Source of the DNA: Galaxea fascicularis
Lineage: Eukaryota > Cnidaria > Anthozoa > Scleractinia > Euphylliidae
Assembly: GCA_948470475.1 (NCBI GenBank)
Contig: OX419347.1
Location: forward strand, 4,021,572 to 4,085,571
Direction of reading: 5' to 3'
Length of the DNA: 64,000 bases
A program made the position numbers and the translations under genes. The notes below the pieces were generated by a model that ran no database searches, was not told the DNA's origin, and saw only the letters and a list, made by a program, of their open reading frames with translations. Below, in pieces: positions 22,511 through 34,835 of this stretch. Each line of letters opens with the position of its first letter. The first letter of the stretch is position 1.

Positions 22511-23692
22511 AACGGTTCATTTGAACCATTCTAAGAATGATTTGGGAAAGTTTCCAATTCGTAAAGCACAAGTGGTGCTTCTACACGAGATATTGGCCAC
22601 TGCGCTCTAAAGGATTAATCTTAATTCACTGCGTGCGAAAATAAACTTTAAGGCACATCTTCAAATAAAAAAAACTCGTCACTTGTGTGTGAAGTTCCTT
22701 TAGGGCCCTTCGGCACTGTAGAACATCTTTAAAAAAGCATGACAAAATTTGCCTCAACGAAGCCATTCATTTGGCAAACACATCCCCAATTGAAAACAGG
22801 TAGTCTTTTTTTTGCTGACGGTTAACAAAAATTCGTCGGACCCCGAGGCAGGACAACGGCACCTTAGAGAATTGGCAAGCCTTAACGGTCTTCAACACGT
22901 GTATAGTTTCAAATTGTACACCACAAAATATCTCGTAAAACGTTATCGAGGTCCAAAATTTACATGGGTGGTTTGGAGCTCATGACAAGTCGGACGATTT
23001 CCGTTTTAGTTTGACTGTGGCATGTTCGCCTTGTCTTATTTCAAGTCTCCTTAACTTAAAAATAGCGCGATGTTATTCTTGACAGGTAGCCCTCATTTCG
23101 CCGGCACATACGAAGGGGAAATACACAGCCTGGTTACAGGGAACACGGTCGCAGGAACCAAAACTTGGTCCCCGCGAATGGACAATGCACAAAATCAATC
23201 TTGTTTGAATTAGTAGAACCATTTGCAAGGAACTTTTTCCTGAATAATGTTTGTTCCCTTCGAGTGAACTGTATGTGGGATATTCCCCGCGTGTGAGCTG
23301 CCCCTAAAATTAAATTTTCAAACGGAGTGCCGGAGAAAGTCCTGATACACGCTTTAAATTAATTTACATTAAATCACTTGACAGTGTTTCAGTTGTCCTC
23401 GGAGTTATAGCAGGATGCAAACTGTAATGAAACCAAATTCTCTCAAATAAAGACGAATCAGGAACTGAGTCTGTATGTGGCGAATCTGGTAGGATGTTTG
23501 GTGTAAAAATTAATCGGAACTTTTTTTTTTATCAAAGTTCAGTCTTAACTTTAAATCGATTCAGTCCTAGCCTGTGTGGTGTAGCCTAAACGGAGAGAGA
23601 GGGTAGGGGCGAGAAAATGAGAGGAACTCCCCGCTCATCCATTCCCGTTTACACCTGCCACGGTGGCTATCGATTTCCGCAGGGGGCCGTTT

Positions 23693-23919
23693 CTCGAAGG
23701 TCCCGGTAATTACCGGGCCCGTTAAGCAGTTTTGTTTTCCATTCCAGATGGAAGTTTAAAAGGCTTTGAAAATTATTTTATTATACAGTTAAGTTATCAG
23801 CCAAAGAAACAAAATGGACTTCATTAGAGGTCAAAACACACCCTTTTTATTGAGATTTTGGGTTCAAAATATGGTTTGTGGGCCATTTAAGTTACCGGGA
23901 CTTTCGAAAAACGGGCCCC
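23693..23919. mobile_element. MITE with GGGGCCGTTT TIRs
   Basis: The left end GGGGCCGTTTCTCGAAGGTC then CCGGTAA is matched in inverted form by TTACCGGGAC then TTTCGAAAAACGGGCCCC at the right end. The interior is AT-rich without coding capacity. Confidence 0.75.
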
Positions 23920-23924
23920 AGCTG

Positions 23925-24395
23925 GGTCCGGTTGTTCGAAAGCCGATTAACATAATCCAGGATTAGCGTAAACTTTGGTTGTAGTTTTTAACTATTGGAT
24001 GAAAGTTGTTTTCGCTGCTTTTTGTTTTTCATGGCTAGTCTGACAAGCATGTTTCGTCGCTGCCAAGAGACTCATCAGAGACCTTTCGATGAAGCCAACT
24101 CGTCAAACATCGCGTTTGAAGTTCCGCTAGCAATTAGGTGGTGTCAATCTGGCCTTATATCACATAAGGATTCCCAATTGCCTAACAAAACGTGCAAAGT
24201 TCAATGCATATTTTCATGGCTAGTCTGACACGCATGTTTCGTCTCTGCCAAGAGTTGTTTTTCAGGATTGACTTCCCCTAATCTAAAATTTTGCAGAATA
24301 TCGGCATTAAACAACGTTTGGGGACAGAGAAATAAGCTACTTGATTAATTTCTAATCCTGGATTAGCGTTAATCGGCTTTCGAACAACCAGGCCC
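23925..24395. mobile_element. MITE with GGTTGTTCGAAAGCC TIRs
   Basis: The left end GGTTGTTCGAAAGCCGATTA then AATCCAGGATTA is inverted at 24345-24395 (TAATCCTGGATTAGCGTTAA then TCGGCTTTCGAACAACC). The interior holds a direct repeat of a 40-base segment (CATGGCTAGTCTGACA...GCATGTTTCGTC) at 24029 and 24214. It starts a few bases after the MITE at 23693-23919. Confidence 0.8.
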
Positions 24396-25506
24396 TGATC
24401 AACTCAAAAGCGGAAACAGCCGGGTACGATCGTCGCTTTGCTTAAGGTTTAGGGATACACTTAAGTTGTAGATTTGGCATCGCTCAATATTATCAGGTTA
24501 TTGCTTTAAACATAGAGAAACAAAACACCAGCATATAGTATTGGTGGTGTGAGCCAATCAGACATGGCATTGATCACAACTGAGCATGTGATAACAACTT
24601 CTTCGAGGGGGTCGTTCTTTGAAATAAATCGCAGTGGTAAACCTGCCAACAGCACAGCTGTTTGTAAGAACTCTCTAAAAATAGGAAAAACACCAATAAA
24701 GATTCACACTGACCCTGATCACAAAACACTACCGTAATTAAGAAAAATTATTGCGAACCACAAAGTACTCCCTCCCCCAGGCGACCGCCCTCTTTCAGAA
24801 AGGTACAATAGAGATTGAACCACGCTGAGATCGGTATTCTTCATGGGATCCATTCAAATTTTCTAACGCACAAACCCCGCTCTCTTTCACCCTGCCCCCA
24901 GGGCTTTGAGAGAATCTAAATTGAGTGCATCCAAGACGATAGTTGCCTTGTACAAAGTATTCATAATTCAGCACGCGAATTGCGTTGGAGTTTGCTTACA
25001 AGTTTGATCTTTCAATAAAAAAAAATCATATACTTATTTTAAAACGTCTGCACACTTTTACCTACAAAATGAATGTATTCTCAGATTTTTAAAAAAAATT
25101 ATGGCAACATAACTTATTTTTGACATACTATTGTTTATTGTGTTCATATTATAATGCTCAGTGGAGCTTGTTAAAATATGCAGCCGTCATTTTATTTTTC
25201 TTTGTAGCAGATATATATCAGTTTGTGTTAAAAAAATTGAGCTGGAAGAAAAAATAAGAAACAAACGACACTTTAACACAACTTGGATCCGTGGTCGCAC
25301 GAAAAGCGAGGAAAGTGTAAAACTTTACTCAACTTCCGAAAAACGAACACGTCACGGAAGCTGCAGGGCTCACAGCATGCAGTCAAAGACGACTCAAAAA
25401 TAGCGGGAAATTTCATCCAATCAATTTGGCCAGTCACGGAGAGCAGACCAATCAGAGAACTCGATCCGAGGGCGCGTCGAGCTTCATAACTCTCTCAAAA
25501 TCCAAC

Positions 25507-28500
25507 ATGGCTTCTCCTTTTGCTAACGTCGACGAATTTTACGCTCCCAGAGCCATAGATCTTTTAGCTATGCTGTTTATTTTACTATGGATGGTATTAG
25601 CACTGTTTCAGTTAATATCTATTATAACAGGGTGAGTAATATAGTCCACAGTATTTACCGAAATGTTTGCTGTTCGCCTTCAGTAATTTCATTGATAGCT
25701 TTCTTGTTATTCAAATATGCTTTGATCAATCTTGCAGTAAAATTTACCTGCACAATTCTGTTACCTCCGTGAATGGTAAAGAAATGCCAGGAGTTTCAAT
25801 TCTAAAGGTGAGGTATCGGTCCCCTGATCGTTGTGAATTAAGCTTAACCTCAAATGGTTTCGTAAATGCGGCCAGAGTTGTTTAATTCAGTTAAATATCG
25901 TTTTGTCTGTTTGATGGCCCACGATCATTCAAGCTTCGATGACTGACTTTTTGTACACCTTTATTTTCAGCCCTTGATCGGAGAAGAACCAAATCTTATT
26001 AAAAATCTTCAAACATTTTTCGAGCTAAATTATCCAAAGGTAAGCATTTTATTTCCTTGTAAGCGTGAGAAATTGACATTGTTCGGCCAGACTTATAGTT
26101 TGTTTTTGTCTTCAGTGTTTTTTTAGCTTCATTATCCACATAGTTTCTATTCTTTTTTCATTCATTTACGTCATTGTGAGCCTGATTGTAGGGGGGTGAA
26201 GACGACTTGAAAATATTTTCGTAAATTTGAAATTCAATCGTACGTGAATCAAGCCCTATGTTGTTATAGCTTTGTATTTTTACTAATCCCTTTCAGTTTG
26301 AAATTCTCGTTTGCGTCCAAGATGAACTTGACCCCGCAGTAAAAATTGTCCGCCAACTCATGGAAGCGTATCCTTTGGTGAACTCAAGATTATTCACCTG
26401 TAAGTCAAGTAGAGGAAGATAAAATAAGGCTAGCACTTGTTCTTTACTCCAATAATTTGTGCTTGGAGAGCATAATTTACCTTACATAAGCTCAACACTT
26501 AGGAGACAACTTTAAATAGTTATTAAAATATAACTATAATTTGAACTATATAAAATATAAAGTATGTGAAGTACTTATGAAATTGCTTTGCATTTCTCAA
26601 CAGGTAAAATAAAATGTCATAAATGTTGATATGAAAAAAATTGCAAAACCATGCATGCTAAAATAATGACAAGTGTATTTAAGTATTGCTTGGCCATCCA
26701 AAAATATTTCATTTCTCCTACAAAAGGACATAAATGTATGGAAATATATTTTCTTTAAAAATGTACACTTCTAACACTTGAAAACTGACATTTAAATCTG
26801 CAAAAAATTGTACTCCTTTCTCAACTCACCCATGCTCATAAAATATTTAATGCCAGTTTTAAAATTATTATAGTTGTACCACTGCCAACTTGGATCAAGC
26901 CAAATTATGATATTATTGCATAACATTTTTTAAGAGCCAAGTTGCATTTTTGGAGGTGTTCCATGGAAGTTCTTAGATACACAGATTATTATTTCTTGAA
27001 AATACTTTTGTGATATGAAGTATGACTTTCTTCACAGTATAATACAAAACTATATTTTCACAGACAGTTTCTAGGCTGGGCACAGAACTGCAGGTCTGGG
27101 CAACATGAAATTTAATCATGAAATTTTTTTCAGGAAGTTTTAAGTCTTAAAGGAGAAAACCAAACAATAGGTTTTTATACTATTAACCATTTTGATTCTA
27201 ATATCAAGATTTGTATTCTCATTGCATGTTCATGAATTTCCTTATGGTGCTAGTTAGGAGAAAATATATAAGAATCAAGGCATTTTATCATTTGTGATCG
27301 TCTCTTTTATTCTCATCACCTTAGTATCTCAACAAATAGGTATTATATATGTTCAAGTTCACGCTGCAACCAGGTGGACAATCAGACATGGTTTGATGCT
27401 ACTCTGGTTTGAAGATTGATGAATGTAACTTAAAAAGTTCGTGAATTGTAACTTTTTAAGTTACATTCATCAATCTTCAAACCAGAGTAGCATCAAACCA
27501 TGTCAAATAGGTATTCCATTTGGAGAAATTTGATGTTGGTTCTTATGAGGACTTAAAGGCTTTTTGATGGTTCAGCCACCCACAGCTGTTATTCCTCTTT
27601 ATTTTTATTCGGTTTGACTTTATTTTAAAACCAGTCAAGTTGAGACTCAATCGTGAAATATGAAATCCTTCAGAGTACTTTGTGTGTAGTGTAGTGTAGT
27701 TATTGTCATTGAATACTAGTGATAAATTGATGAAACTTTCAAAACAAAAACTGAGTTGTTTGAAAAAAAAAATAATAAAATTTTTTTTTTATTTCCACAG
27801 CTGCCAAAACAATTGGAGTTAATCCAAAGATCAATAATATGAACCAAGGTTACAAAGCAGCCAAATATGATCTTCTCTGGATATGCGACAGTAACATTAA
27901 AGGTACACAAGTGAGATCCACTCAGGGTGTAAATTATCATTATTGGTCTTTACTTCTTTTGTTAAGTTACGAGAAGTTTATAAAAGCTCAAGAAATCAAT
28001 TTTGCAAGAATAAATGAGTTAATAATATTTATATCTTGTTACACAAACAATATTCTCCAATTGGTTCGAAAATATGTTTGGATATTTCTCAGCAGACATT
28101 ACACTGTATCTGTTCCAAGGAGTGAACAGTTTTGCGAGAGCGATTCTCAAGGAAAACTGTGAGCTTCGGCGAACTGATAATCTCCAAGGAAAAATATCCA
28201 AGCACATTTTTAAAGCCAGATGGATGCTTTATTATCCTTCAAATATTATCCACTGACATGCATTTGGGCAATGTATCTCTATTATAAAAAGAAGTTACAT
28301 TCTGATCACCTCTGGGAGTTTAAGGATTAAAAAAATTCATGTTTCTAGCAGCTGTTACTGATCAACATACTGGCACGGTCTTATTAAACCTTTAAGCTGT
28401 GACATCAACATGTGTATTCTCATAACTGGTCTTCTTATATTTGTTATAGTACAAGTTCAGAGAATTTGGTTTAACAACAAGATATTTCTTGTTTGATTAG

Positions 28501-31500
28501 TATTTCCTTTATTCTCATTACCTTTGTGTGAGATGAAGTGGCGATACCATAAGGACAAATTAGGTTCCAGTCACTGTCAGGGTTTAAATGGTTTTTATTT
28601 CATTTTAATGAAAGGACTGAAATCATGCCTTTCCAGCATTAAGCAAAGTTTAATCAGTGCTTGACCTTAACCTTTTTAACAAACTAGTCCAAGGGCTAGT
28701 GGATTCTAAAATATACTAGTCAGATGGTGTCATTTGGTAGCCATATATTGGTCACCTCTTAAGACCAATATTGTGATTAGCGATCTTAACTTCTCTTCAT
28801 TTAAACCATCTCCAAAACCTCTTCTATTACAAGTAGCCTATTGGCTAGTGGCTCTCAAATTTCTACTAGTTCTGGGCTAGTGGACTACAGCTAAGTTCGA
28901 ACACTGATTTGACTTATTTGACTGTTCTAGTCCATCAAGGCAGTCTTATGGAGTTAGTATCACACATGGGGCCAGGTGTAGGAATGGTACATCAGGTACT
29001 AAAATTTAATCAGAATGCAGGGCTGTGCTCTAGCAGCGCCCGGTCGCCCCTGGCGACTTACTTTTGCCTTTGTTTTTGCACCAAACTTATATGCCGGGCA
29101 CCCTAGACTTCAAGGGTTTTGTGATTTTGGTTGCCCAACTACTTTTCTCAGAGCACAGCCTTGGACTGATAAAAAGAGAACTATATTAAATAGGTTTTCC
29201 TTTTATGCAGACAACAGGAGATTTTTACTGCCCATAGACAATAGATTTGCCAGCAACTCTGACTTTCACCTGAAAAGATATGAGAGGAATTTCATAAATT
29301 TTTTGTGTTTATTCTGCCTTTTCTCTACTCTTCTACTTAAACTGTAGTTACATTGGAAAGGAATGCACTGCTTTAATAATTTGATAACCTAATCATAACT
29401 CCTGTTAATGAGTTAGTAGATACCCGGTATGCAACTCTTCCTTTTGATTTCACAACACTTTCACCTTGTAATCTTTATGTTCTGCCTGAACATGCTATTG
29501 TCCGACTTTCTGGAGAAATATGTTCAAACAAAATCTTCAAGGTACTAGGGGCCAACGGCGAAAAAATTGTTAAAACCAGTATGCATAGCCTTATTTCAGG
29601 GTATTCAACACTCTCAGAGTGCTTGGTTGTTAACACAGCAAGGTTCAGATGAGGCACTGAGGGAGGGCCTGTTGGGTTAAGGGAGTAAACATCTGGAATT
29701 GCTTATCTGTAAAACTGTTCTATAGCATTTTCCATGTTCTCTGTATAGATACCATTTGTGACCAACTGCTTGGATTTTGCTGGTTGTGTAGATAAGGTAA
29801 GAAGAGAAAATGTAATATGTATACTGGCAGATGAAACCACAATATATAAACCCCGATACTATTCAGCCTTTGTCTTCTTTTCCTAGCACCTTAACAGAGG
29901 TTCAAAACTTTGCTCTGTTGATTCTTTTTGCATTGTCTCTTGTCTCTCTCCTTGGGAGGGTGGGTTGGTTTTCCAGTGCGCGTTAATGCAGTGAAATTTG
30001 TCAGGATCACTTGTTGTTTCAAGTGACTCTTTTTGGACTCCTTGCGTGTTGTGCTATTTTACATTTAAATTTGGAGGACCCGACAATCCTGTCTCAGCAA
30101 GGTTTAAAGGGACAGACTCATGGTCATGTTCAATCATTTTGTGAAAAATGTTATTTATACTCCAACCTTGTTGGTATCTCAACAGGTCTACTTTGGAACT
30201 CAGCATGCATTTGTGTACTTACTAGCTTATAGCCTGGGCCAACTATGTGCAAATGGAATGTCTAGTCTCTACAGCAAACCCCTTCTGGATGAATTAGGTA
30301 TACTGTGTAGTAGCGATAAAACCATGGTAGAAATCGCACATATACTGTACTTGATCCTAGTTAGGTTTTTAAAATATACAGTTAACTCCCATAGTACAAA
30401 TATCTGTTTCAGAATCTCCTTCTGACATTTCAGAATTTGTCTTTTTAGGTGGCTTAGAGGTGTTTTCTTGCTATATAGCAGAAGATTACTTCATATCAAA
30501 GGCTATATTTAATAGGTTAGTTACTGTCAATGTTATGTATGGATAATAATAATAATAACTTTATTTAGTCTCAAATCTTTCTAGCTGAGCATAGGTGCTC
30601 TACTAATTGGGGAGACTGTAAATAAAAAAAATCAAATCAAATGTTGGTTTTTGAGGAGAGGGGAAAACCGGAATACCCAAAGAAAAACCTCTCAGAGCAG
30701 AGTAGAGAACCAACAAACTCAGCCCTCTTATGATGCCGATTCCAGGAATCAAACCCGGGACACATTAGTGGAAAGCAGCGCTCTCACCACTGCACCAACC
30801 CTGCTCCCCCACCCCCCCAAAAAAATGAGCCCTTTTTTTAGCAGTAAAATATTTTATGTTGTAAAACCACCAAAAAGTGACAGGGCTTGTTGTTTAAAAA
30901 TTGTGTGCTGTGGTGAAAGTAATATATATTGTAACATTATTGAAACTTGTTTCAGTTTGATCTGAGGATTCTAATACAATTTGATGTTTTATTGCAGGGG
31001 CATGAAAGTTGTTCTAAGCTCTGATCCAGCCATGCAGAATCCCAGTAGTTACTCTCTTTTACGATACCAGCGAAGAATGGTCAGGTAGGTCTCTTTAACT
31101 TCCCATCTATGAAGCAGCTGTTAGTTTAACACCCCTTGTGCTTTGGACATCAGATAACCCATGTTCCTGTCTTGATTACTCTCTTATTATGACCCTAACG
31201 TACAGCACTTCCTTTATTCCCCCCCCAGCCCCCTTCCCACAACAAGGGGGTTTAGGGAGGGAGAGTTGGGGGGGAGGGGTCAATATGGTAATGTACTCAA
31301 TTTGCATTAACTACTCTTTTTGTAGATGGACCAGGTTACGTCTCACCATGGAGCCATTTCCAGCTATATTTGAACCACTTACAGAGAGTGTTTTCATTGG
31401 TTTACTGGCCTCCTGGGCTGCATCTTATCTATGGGAGTTCAGTTCTATGCTTTTCTTCATTAAACACCTTTTACTATGGTTTGTCTTGGATTATGTGTTA

Positions 31501-33014
31501 CTCAGATGTGTTCAAGGGGTAAGATGTTTTGTTTACATGTTTGTCTCTATTCTTATGAGTCTCCAGGAGTCCATGTTACATAATTAAGGCTCCCCTATGT
31601 GGCTTTTCTGCATTTATAAAATGCTCTCTAAGACCTTAAGAACTGTGTCCCAACATTTGAAATTTCAATCCATGTTTAACCTGGCAACTTTCAGTGACAA
31701 TCCAAAATATTAATGTTGCAGAACTCTCAGACAACTGAATTGATTACATACTTAATATCATGAGTAACAAATTACTCCTTAATTTTGGCACAAAATTTCA
31801 GAGTTAATTTATAATTTCACATGTGAAATTACAAAATTGCCATGGCAACATTTTGTGCCAAGATGGTGCTCCAGGTTCAAAGATGTTATGGATGTGCTTA
31901 CAAGCTCTTAAAGTTTAAACTTTGTACATTTTTGCTTGAATTTAATCGAGCCAAGTTTGCCTTGGTGATATAATAATGGCCGCGATTGGATTTTAGGCGC
32001 ATCTTACACGGGTGCCGTTTTCAGTTCATTCATGATGAATTATAGCGAATCATGTAACGAAGATTTGACAGTTGACTCAACTTTGAAAAATTTTGTAAAC
32101 AGCAAGATGGATTTCAAAGGACTTCTTGTTGAAAAATTAAAAAAAATGTGAACTTTAGCCAAAAGTATGCTTTAAACATTTCAATGGGTGGAGTTCTCGA
32201 TACAATAAACAAGTCAGAAACCCACGATTGTGAGCGTAATTTATCACCCATGATATTAAAAGGTAATCAAATGGTATACTCGTGAAATTAGGGAATAATT
32301 TCACTTGTGTTTTGTCCAAATTCTAATAATTATTAGAATTTGGACAAAACGTGCGTAAAATTATTCCCTAATTTCACGAGTATACCATTTATATTCTGCT
32401 CATGCGCAATTGTAACCACGCTAGAATAAATCAGTTATTTAACTGAGAAGGAAACCAATTGATTTCTGCCAGCAGCGCACGCTTACCGCTTCCCAAAAAA
32501 AAGTATCAAAACATACTTGGTGATCGAATGATAAAACAATTATTGGATGAGGTTATCGCAAAATATTGTGATTTGCCAGTGTCTCGCAGATCAGTTATTT
32601 GCCTCAGCCTTCGGCTTCGGCAAATAATTGATCTGCTCACCACTGACAAATCACAATATTTTGCTCAACCTTGTCCAATAATTGTTAATTATTTGAAATG
32701 GTTGGTATGATGGACAACTTTCCCATGCTCTTGACAACCCATGTTGAGATGGACACAATGTAGACTGCTTATGATTTATTATTATTATTATTATTAATTT
32801 GCCCATTCTTTTTCAGCCAAACAGCTCCTTGCCAGCCCTGTGGAAGCTGTTTCTGGCTTGGTTGTTTCGGGAATTCTCCTGGGTAATATTCTTTCTGCAA
32901 GCAGCCTGTGGCCGTGAGATTGAGTGGCGAACATCTCACTTTGTTCTGAAGCTTGGTGGTAAGGCTGAGAGGCTGCAGGAAAAGTGTCAGGACCTGAATA
33001 ACCACTGCTGTTAA
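25507..33014 (+). CDS. UGCG: Ceramide glucosyltransferase, 12 exons
   Basis: Exons 25507-25631, 25738-25807, 25971-26039, 26297-26399, 27801-27902, 28931-28995, 29749-29796, 30186-30297, 30449-30515, 30998-31084, 31326-31518 and 32817-33014 join in phase with GT/AG borders to give 412 residues (human about 394). The enzyme (GT21) transfers glucose from UDP-glucose to ceramide, the first step of glycosphingolipid synthesis, at the Golgi. An N-terminal membrane anchor (LLAMLFILLWMVLALFQLI) is followed by MPGVSILKPLIGEEPNLI, LVCVQDELDPA (first Asp), INNMNQGYKAAKYDLLWICD (second Asp), AEDYF (third Asp) and QRRMVRW (the QxxRW motif), all expected in order. C-terminal hydrophobic helices follow. 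The stretch encoded by exons 6-8 is much more diverged from vertebrate enzymes than the rest. A poly(A) signal is at 33439. Confidence 0.95.
27386..27503. repeat. Perfect 54-bp inverted repeat in UGCG intron 4
   Basis: The left arm 27386-27439 is the exact reverse complement of 27450-27503 (arm starts ACATGGTTTGATGCTACTCT), with a 10-base loop. The right arm recurs, diverged, at 20216-20290, so this is a dispersed foldback element. Confidence 0.9.
28380..28600. repeat. AACCCTTTAA-family repeat in UGCG intron 5
   Basis: This aligns with 651-855 throughout (CATCAACATGTRTATTCTC, CAAGTTCAGAGAATTTGGTT). The start is TAAACCTTTAAGC and the end GGGTTTAAATGG. Confidence 0.6.
29021..29160. mobile_element. 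Short MITE-like element (copy 2) in UGCG intron 6
   Basis: A 140-bp element with inverted ends GGCTGTGCTCTAG / CTCAGAGCACAGCC. It lies 25 bases after the exon 6 donor and is homologous to 1786-1950. Confidence 0.65.
30647..30811 (-). mobile_element. tRNA-derived SINE, family 2, in UGCG intron 9
   Basis: This is homologous to 39324-39495. On the minus strand it begins with an A-box-like region and a B-box-like GGTTTGATTCC, followed by a conserved body (CTCTACTCTGCTCTGAGAGG, CGGTTTTCCCCTCTCC). The exonic-looking frame across it is spurious. Confidence 0.65.
32269..32390. repeat. Loopless palindrome, arms about 60 bp, UGCG intron 11
   Basis: Left arm AAATGGTATACTCGTGAAAT...TTCTAATA meets its inverted copy TATTAGAA...ATTTCACGAGTATACCATTT at TTCTAATAATTATTAGAA with no spacer. 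Only a few mismatches are seen. Confidence 0.9.
32535..32687. repeat. Foldback element, arms about 66 bp, UGCG intron 11
   Basis: AACAATTATTGGATGAGGTT...CAGATCAGTTATTTGCC is inverted as GGCAAATAATTGATCTG...AACCTTGTCCAATAATTGTT, with the loop TCAGCCTTCGGCTTC. It lies 145 bases after the previous palindrome, in the same intron. Confidence 0.85.
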
Positions 33015-33438
33015 TATGATGGACAAACAGTAACCCCATGCTGTCTATGTGCTCAAGAAGGGAATGTTGGACTTGAATTACTAAATGGTCTTGTACCAAG
33101 TGAGAAATTTCTAGTTCAATTTTACAATTTCTGTGGGTTTCTTGTGAAGGTCAGCAGTGGTAATCATGTGTTAAGACAGTAGCAAGGGTTTATCTGCCAG
33201 TTCATATGCATCCTGCATGAGATGCACTATTAGATCAAGAGCATGACTCTCTTGCATACATGCTGATTTCTCATGTCTGAGTCAGACACTTAGACCACTA
33301 ACAGTTTTGTTACTAAAAGGCATGTTACAAATGAGATTCATTTGGGACAAGAGGTTCCCTTAGGAGTGATGTCACAAATTGCATGAATGTTAAGGGGTCT
33401 CCCATGTGAAAGAATACAGAGATGCTCTTCAAAGTTTG

Positions 33439-33444
33439 AATAAA
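33439..33444 (+). promoter_or_regulatory. Probable UGCG poly(A) signal
   Basis: First canonical AATAAA after the UGCG stop codon, 425 bases downstream. Confidence 0.4.
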
Positions 33445-34607
33445 CTCCCAACAGAGGCAATGTGGGCATGGATCAAGCTGTATTCGATCCCCAGAAAAAA
33501 CACATTTTCGAAACAGATAAAGGCATTACAGTAAAATACTTTTGTCTTAATGAAAATTTCTTTCATTAAATGATACGTAAATGGCAAACATTTTCTCCGA
33601 GACACCTCAAGCGGACACCAATTTTGTGTCCGCTACTAATGTTTCTCTGTTTTGCGCGGCATGGAAACGCAACATTTGTTTTGTATCCCACATGTTTGCC
33701 CGCTAAAGAAACATCATGAGCAACAATGTGTCGTCGTTTGCCAGGGCTTTTAAACCCCCATTATCATGAAAGGGCAAAATTACTGAATGCTGATTGGCTG
33801 AGACAGGGCATTTTTTCTTAATCAAGGGCATTTTTAATAATCAAGAGGGCCAGTTACTATGCTTTTTGTAAATCAGTTCAAACAAACTTTACAATGGCCA
33901 ACATGATTCTTTTGAAACAAATACTTTTTTTTGGCCAAGACTTTTGTTAAATCTCATTGAATTGTTTGGTTGGTTAGATTTCATTGAAATTTGTAACCGC
34001 GTTCATGATTCCCTGATTAATTTTGCCTTTTAGTGATAAAAAAGTAATCCCATGTTTCCTTGTAAAATTATGGATTATTCATCACTTGTGTTTTCAGAAG
34101 TTGCCAAGGGCAATTTCGGCAACTTCTGCAATCACGTGTGATGATTAATCCTTAATTTTACTTGGCCCCATGCGACTACCTGTACGTATCAACATGTGTT
34201 TTCTCCTTACAGTTCTGACTTATTTCATATATTACATGTAGGGAGAATCTGTATAAATGTAAACTCAACTGATCCCTGGTGATCATTCCTGTATTCTCAT
34301 GTCCTGCATGCTTAACAAACTAAGGATATGTTAAGGAGAAGTTAGGTGTTGGTCACGTAGAGGGTTATATTACTGCACCACATTGTTGGTTTGTTTATGT
34401 TGTATACAGCAAAAATTTAATGCAGTTTATTTAAGTCACATTCATCTGTGATGGAATTTGAATTAATTTACTCCAGAGGTTTGGTGGTTAAAATGAGAAT
34501 ACAATTATATTAGGCAAAAATGTGCAATAATTCGAAATTTCCTGTGGATTAAAGAAGGTTTTCAGGAAAACTAATGCATTTACATTATTTAATAATATGT
34601 GAAGGAG

Positions 34608-34835
34608 TTCTATTCACAGACTCAAAACTTACAAGCACCTTGTACAGCTTAATAAACAGCACCACAGGAAAGTACTGCTCAGTAGCTTTCATTTGAATGG
34701 TCACACTTTAGGATTTCATCCACAGACTCAGAAATTAGAACCATCTTGCACAGCACACTTAACAGCACCACAGGAAAGTACTGCTCAGTAGCTTTCATTT
34801 GAATGGTCACTCGCACACAGGGATTTCTTTCACAG
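34608..34835 (-). repeat. Two units of the 105-bp minisatellite
   Basis: Two tandem units (each with CACCACAGGAAAGTACTGCT and CAGTAGCTTTCATTTGAATG). They are the reverse complement of the units in the 61970-62720 array. Confidence 0.8.

Larger units (their letters stand above)
20010..25506. other. Intergenic repeat-rich region before UGCG
   Basis: No gene is recognised. It contains: 20216-20290, homologous to the right arm of the palindrome at 27386-27503; a short (TTTAA)n run at 20455-20480 flanked by a direct repeat of AACTTAAGCCGAATTT; an ATACC-rich degenerate block (20706-20935); a stretch (21745-22040) resembling BTB-Kelch upstream DNA; the 22085-22510 repeat; and two adjoining MITEs (23693-24395). 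The UGCG promoter should lie just before 25507. Confidence 0.5.

Noticed and set aside
30651..30965. Open frame of 104 codons
   Set aside because: It covers a SINE and AT-rich intron of UGCG; another SINE copy at 39324 gives a similar chance peptide.
31138..31587. Single frame across UGCG exon 11 and its flanks
   Set aside because: Only 31326-31518 is coding; the borders have clear splice sites and the outer parts are intronic.
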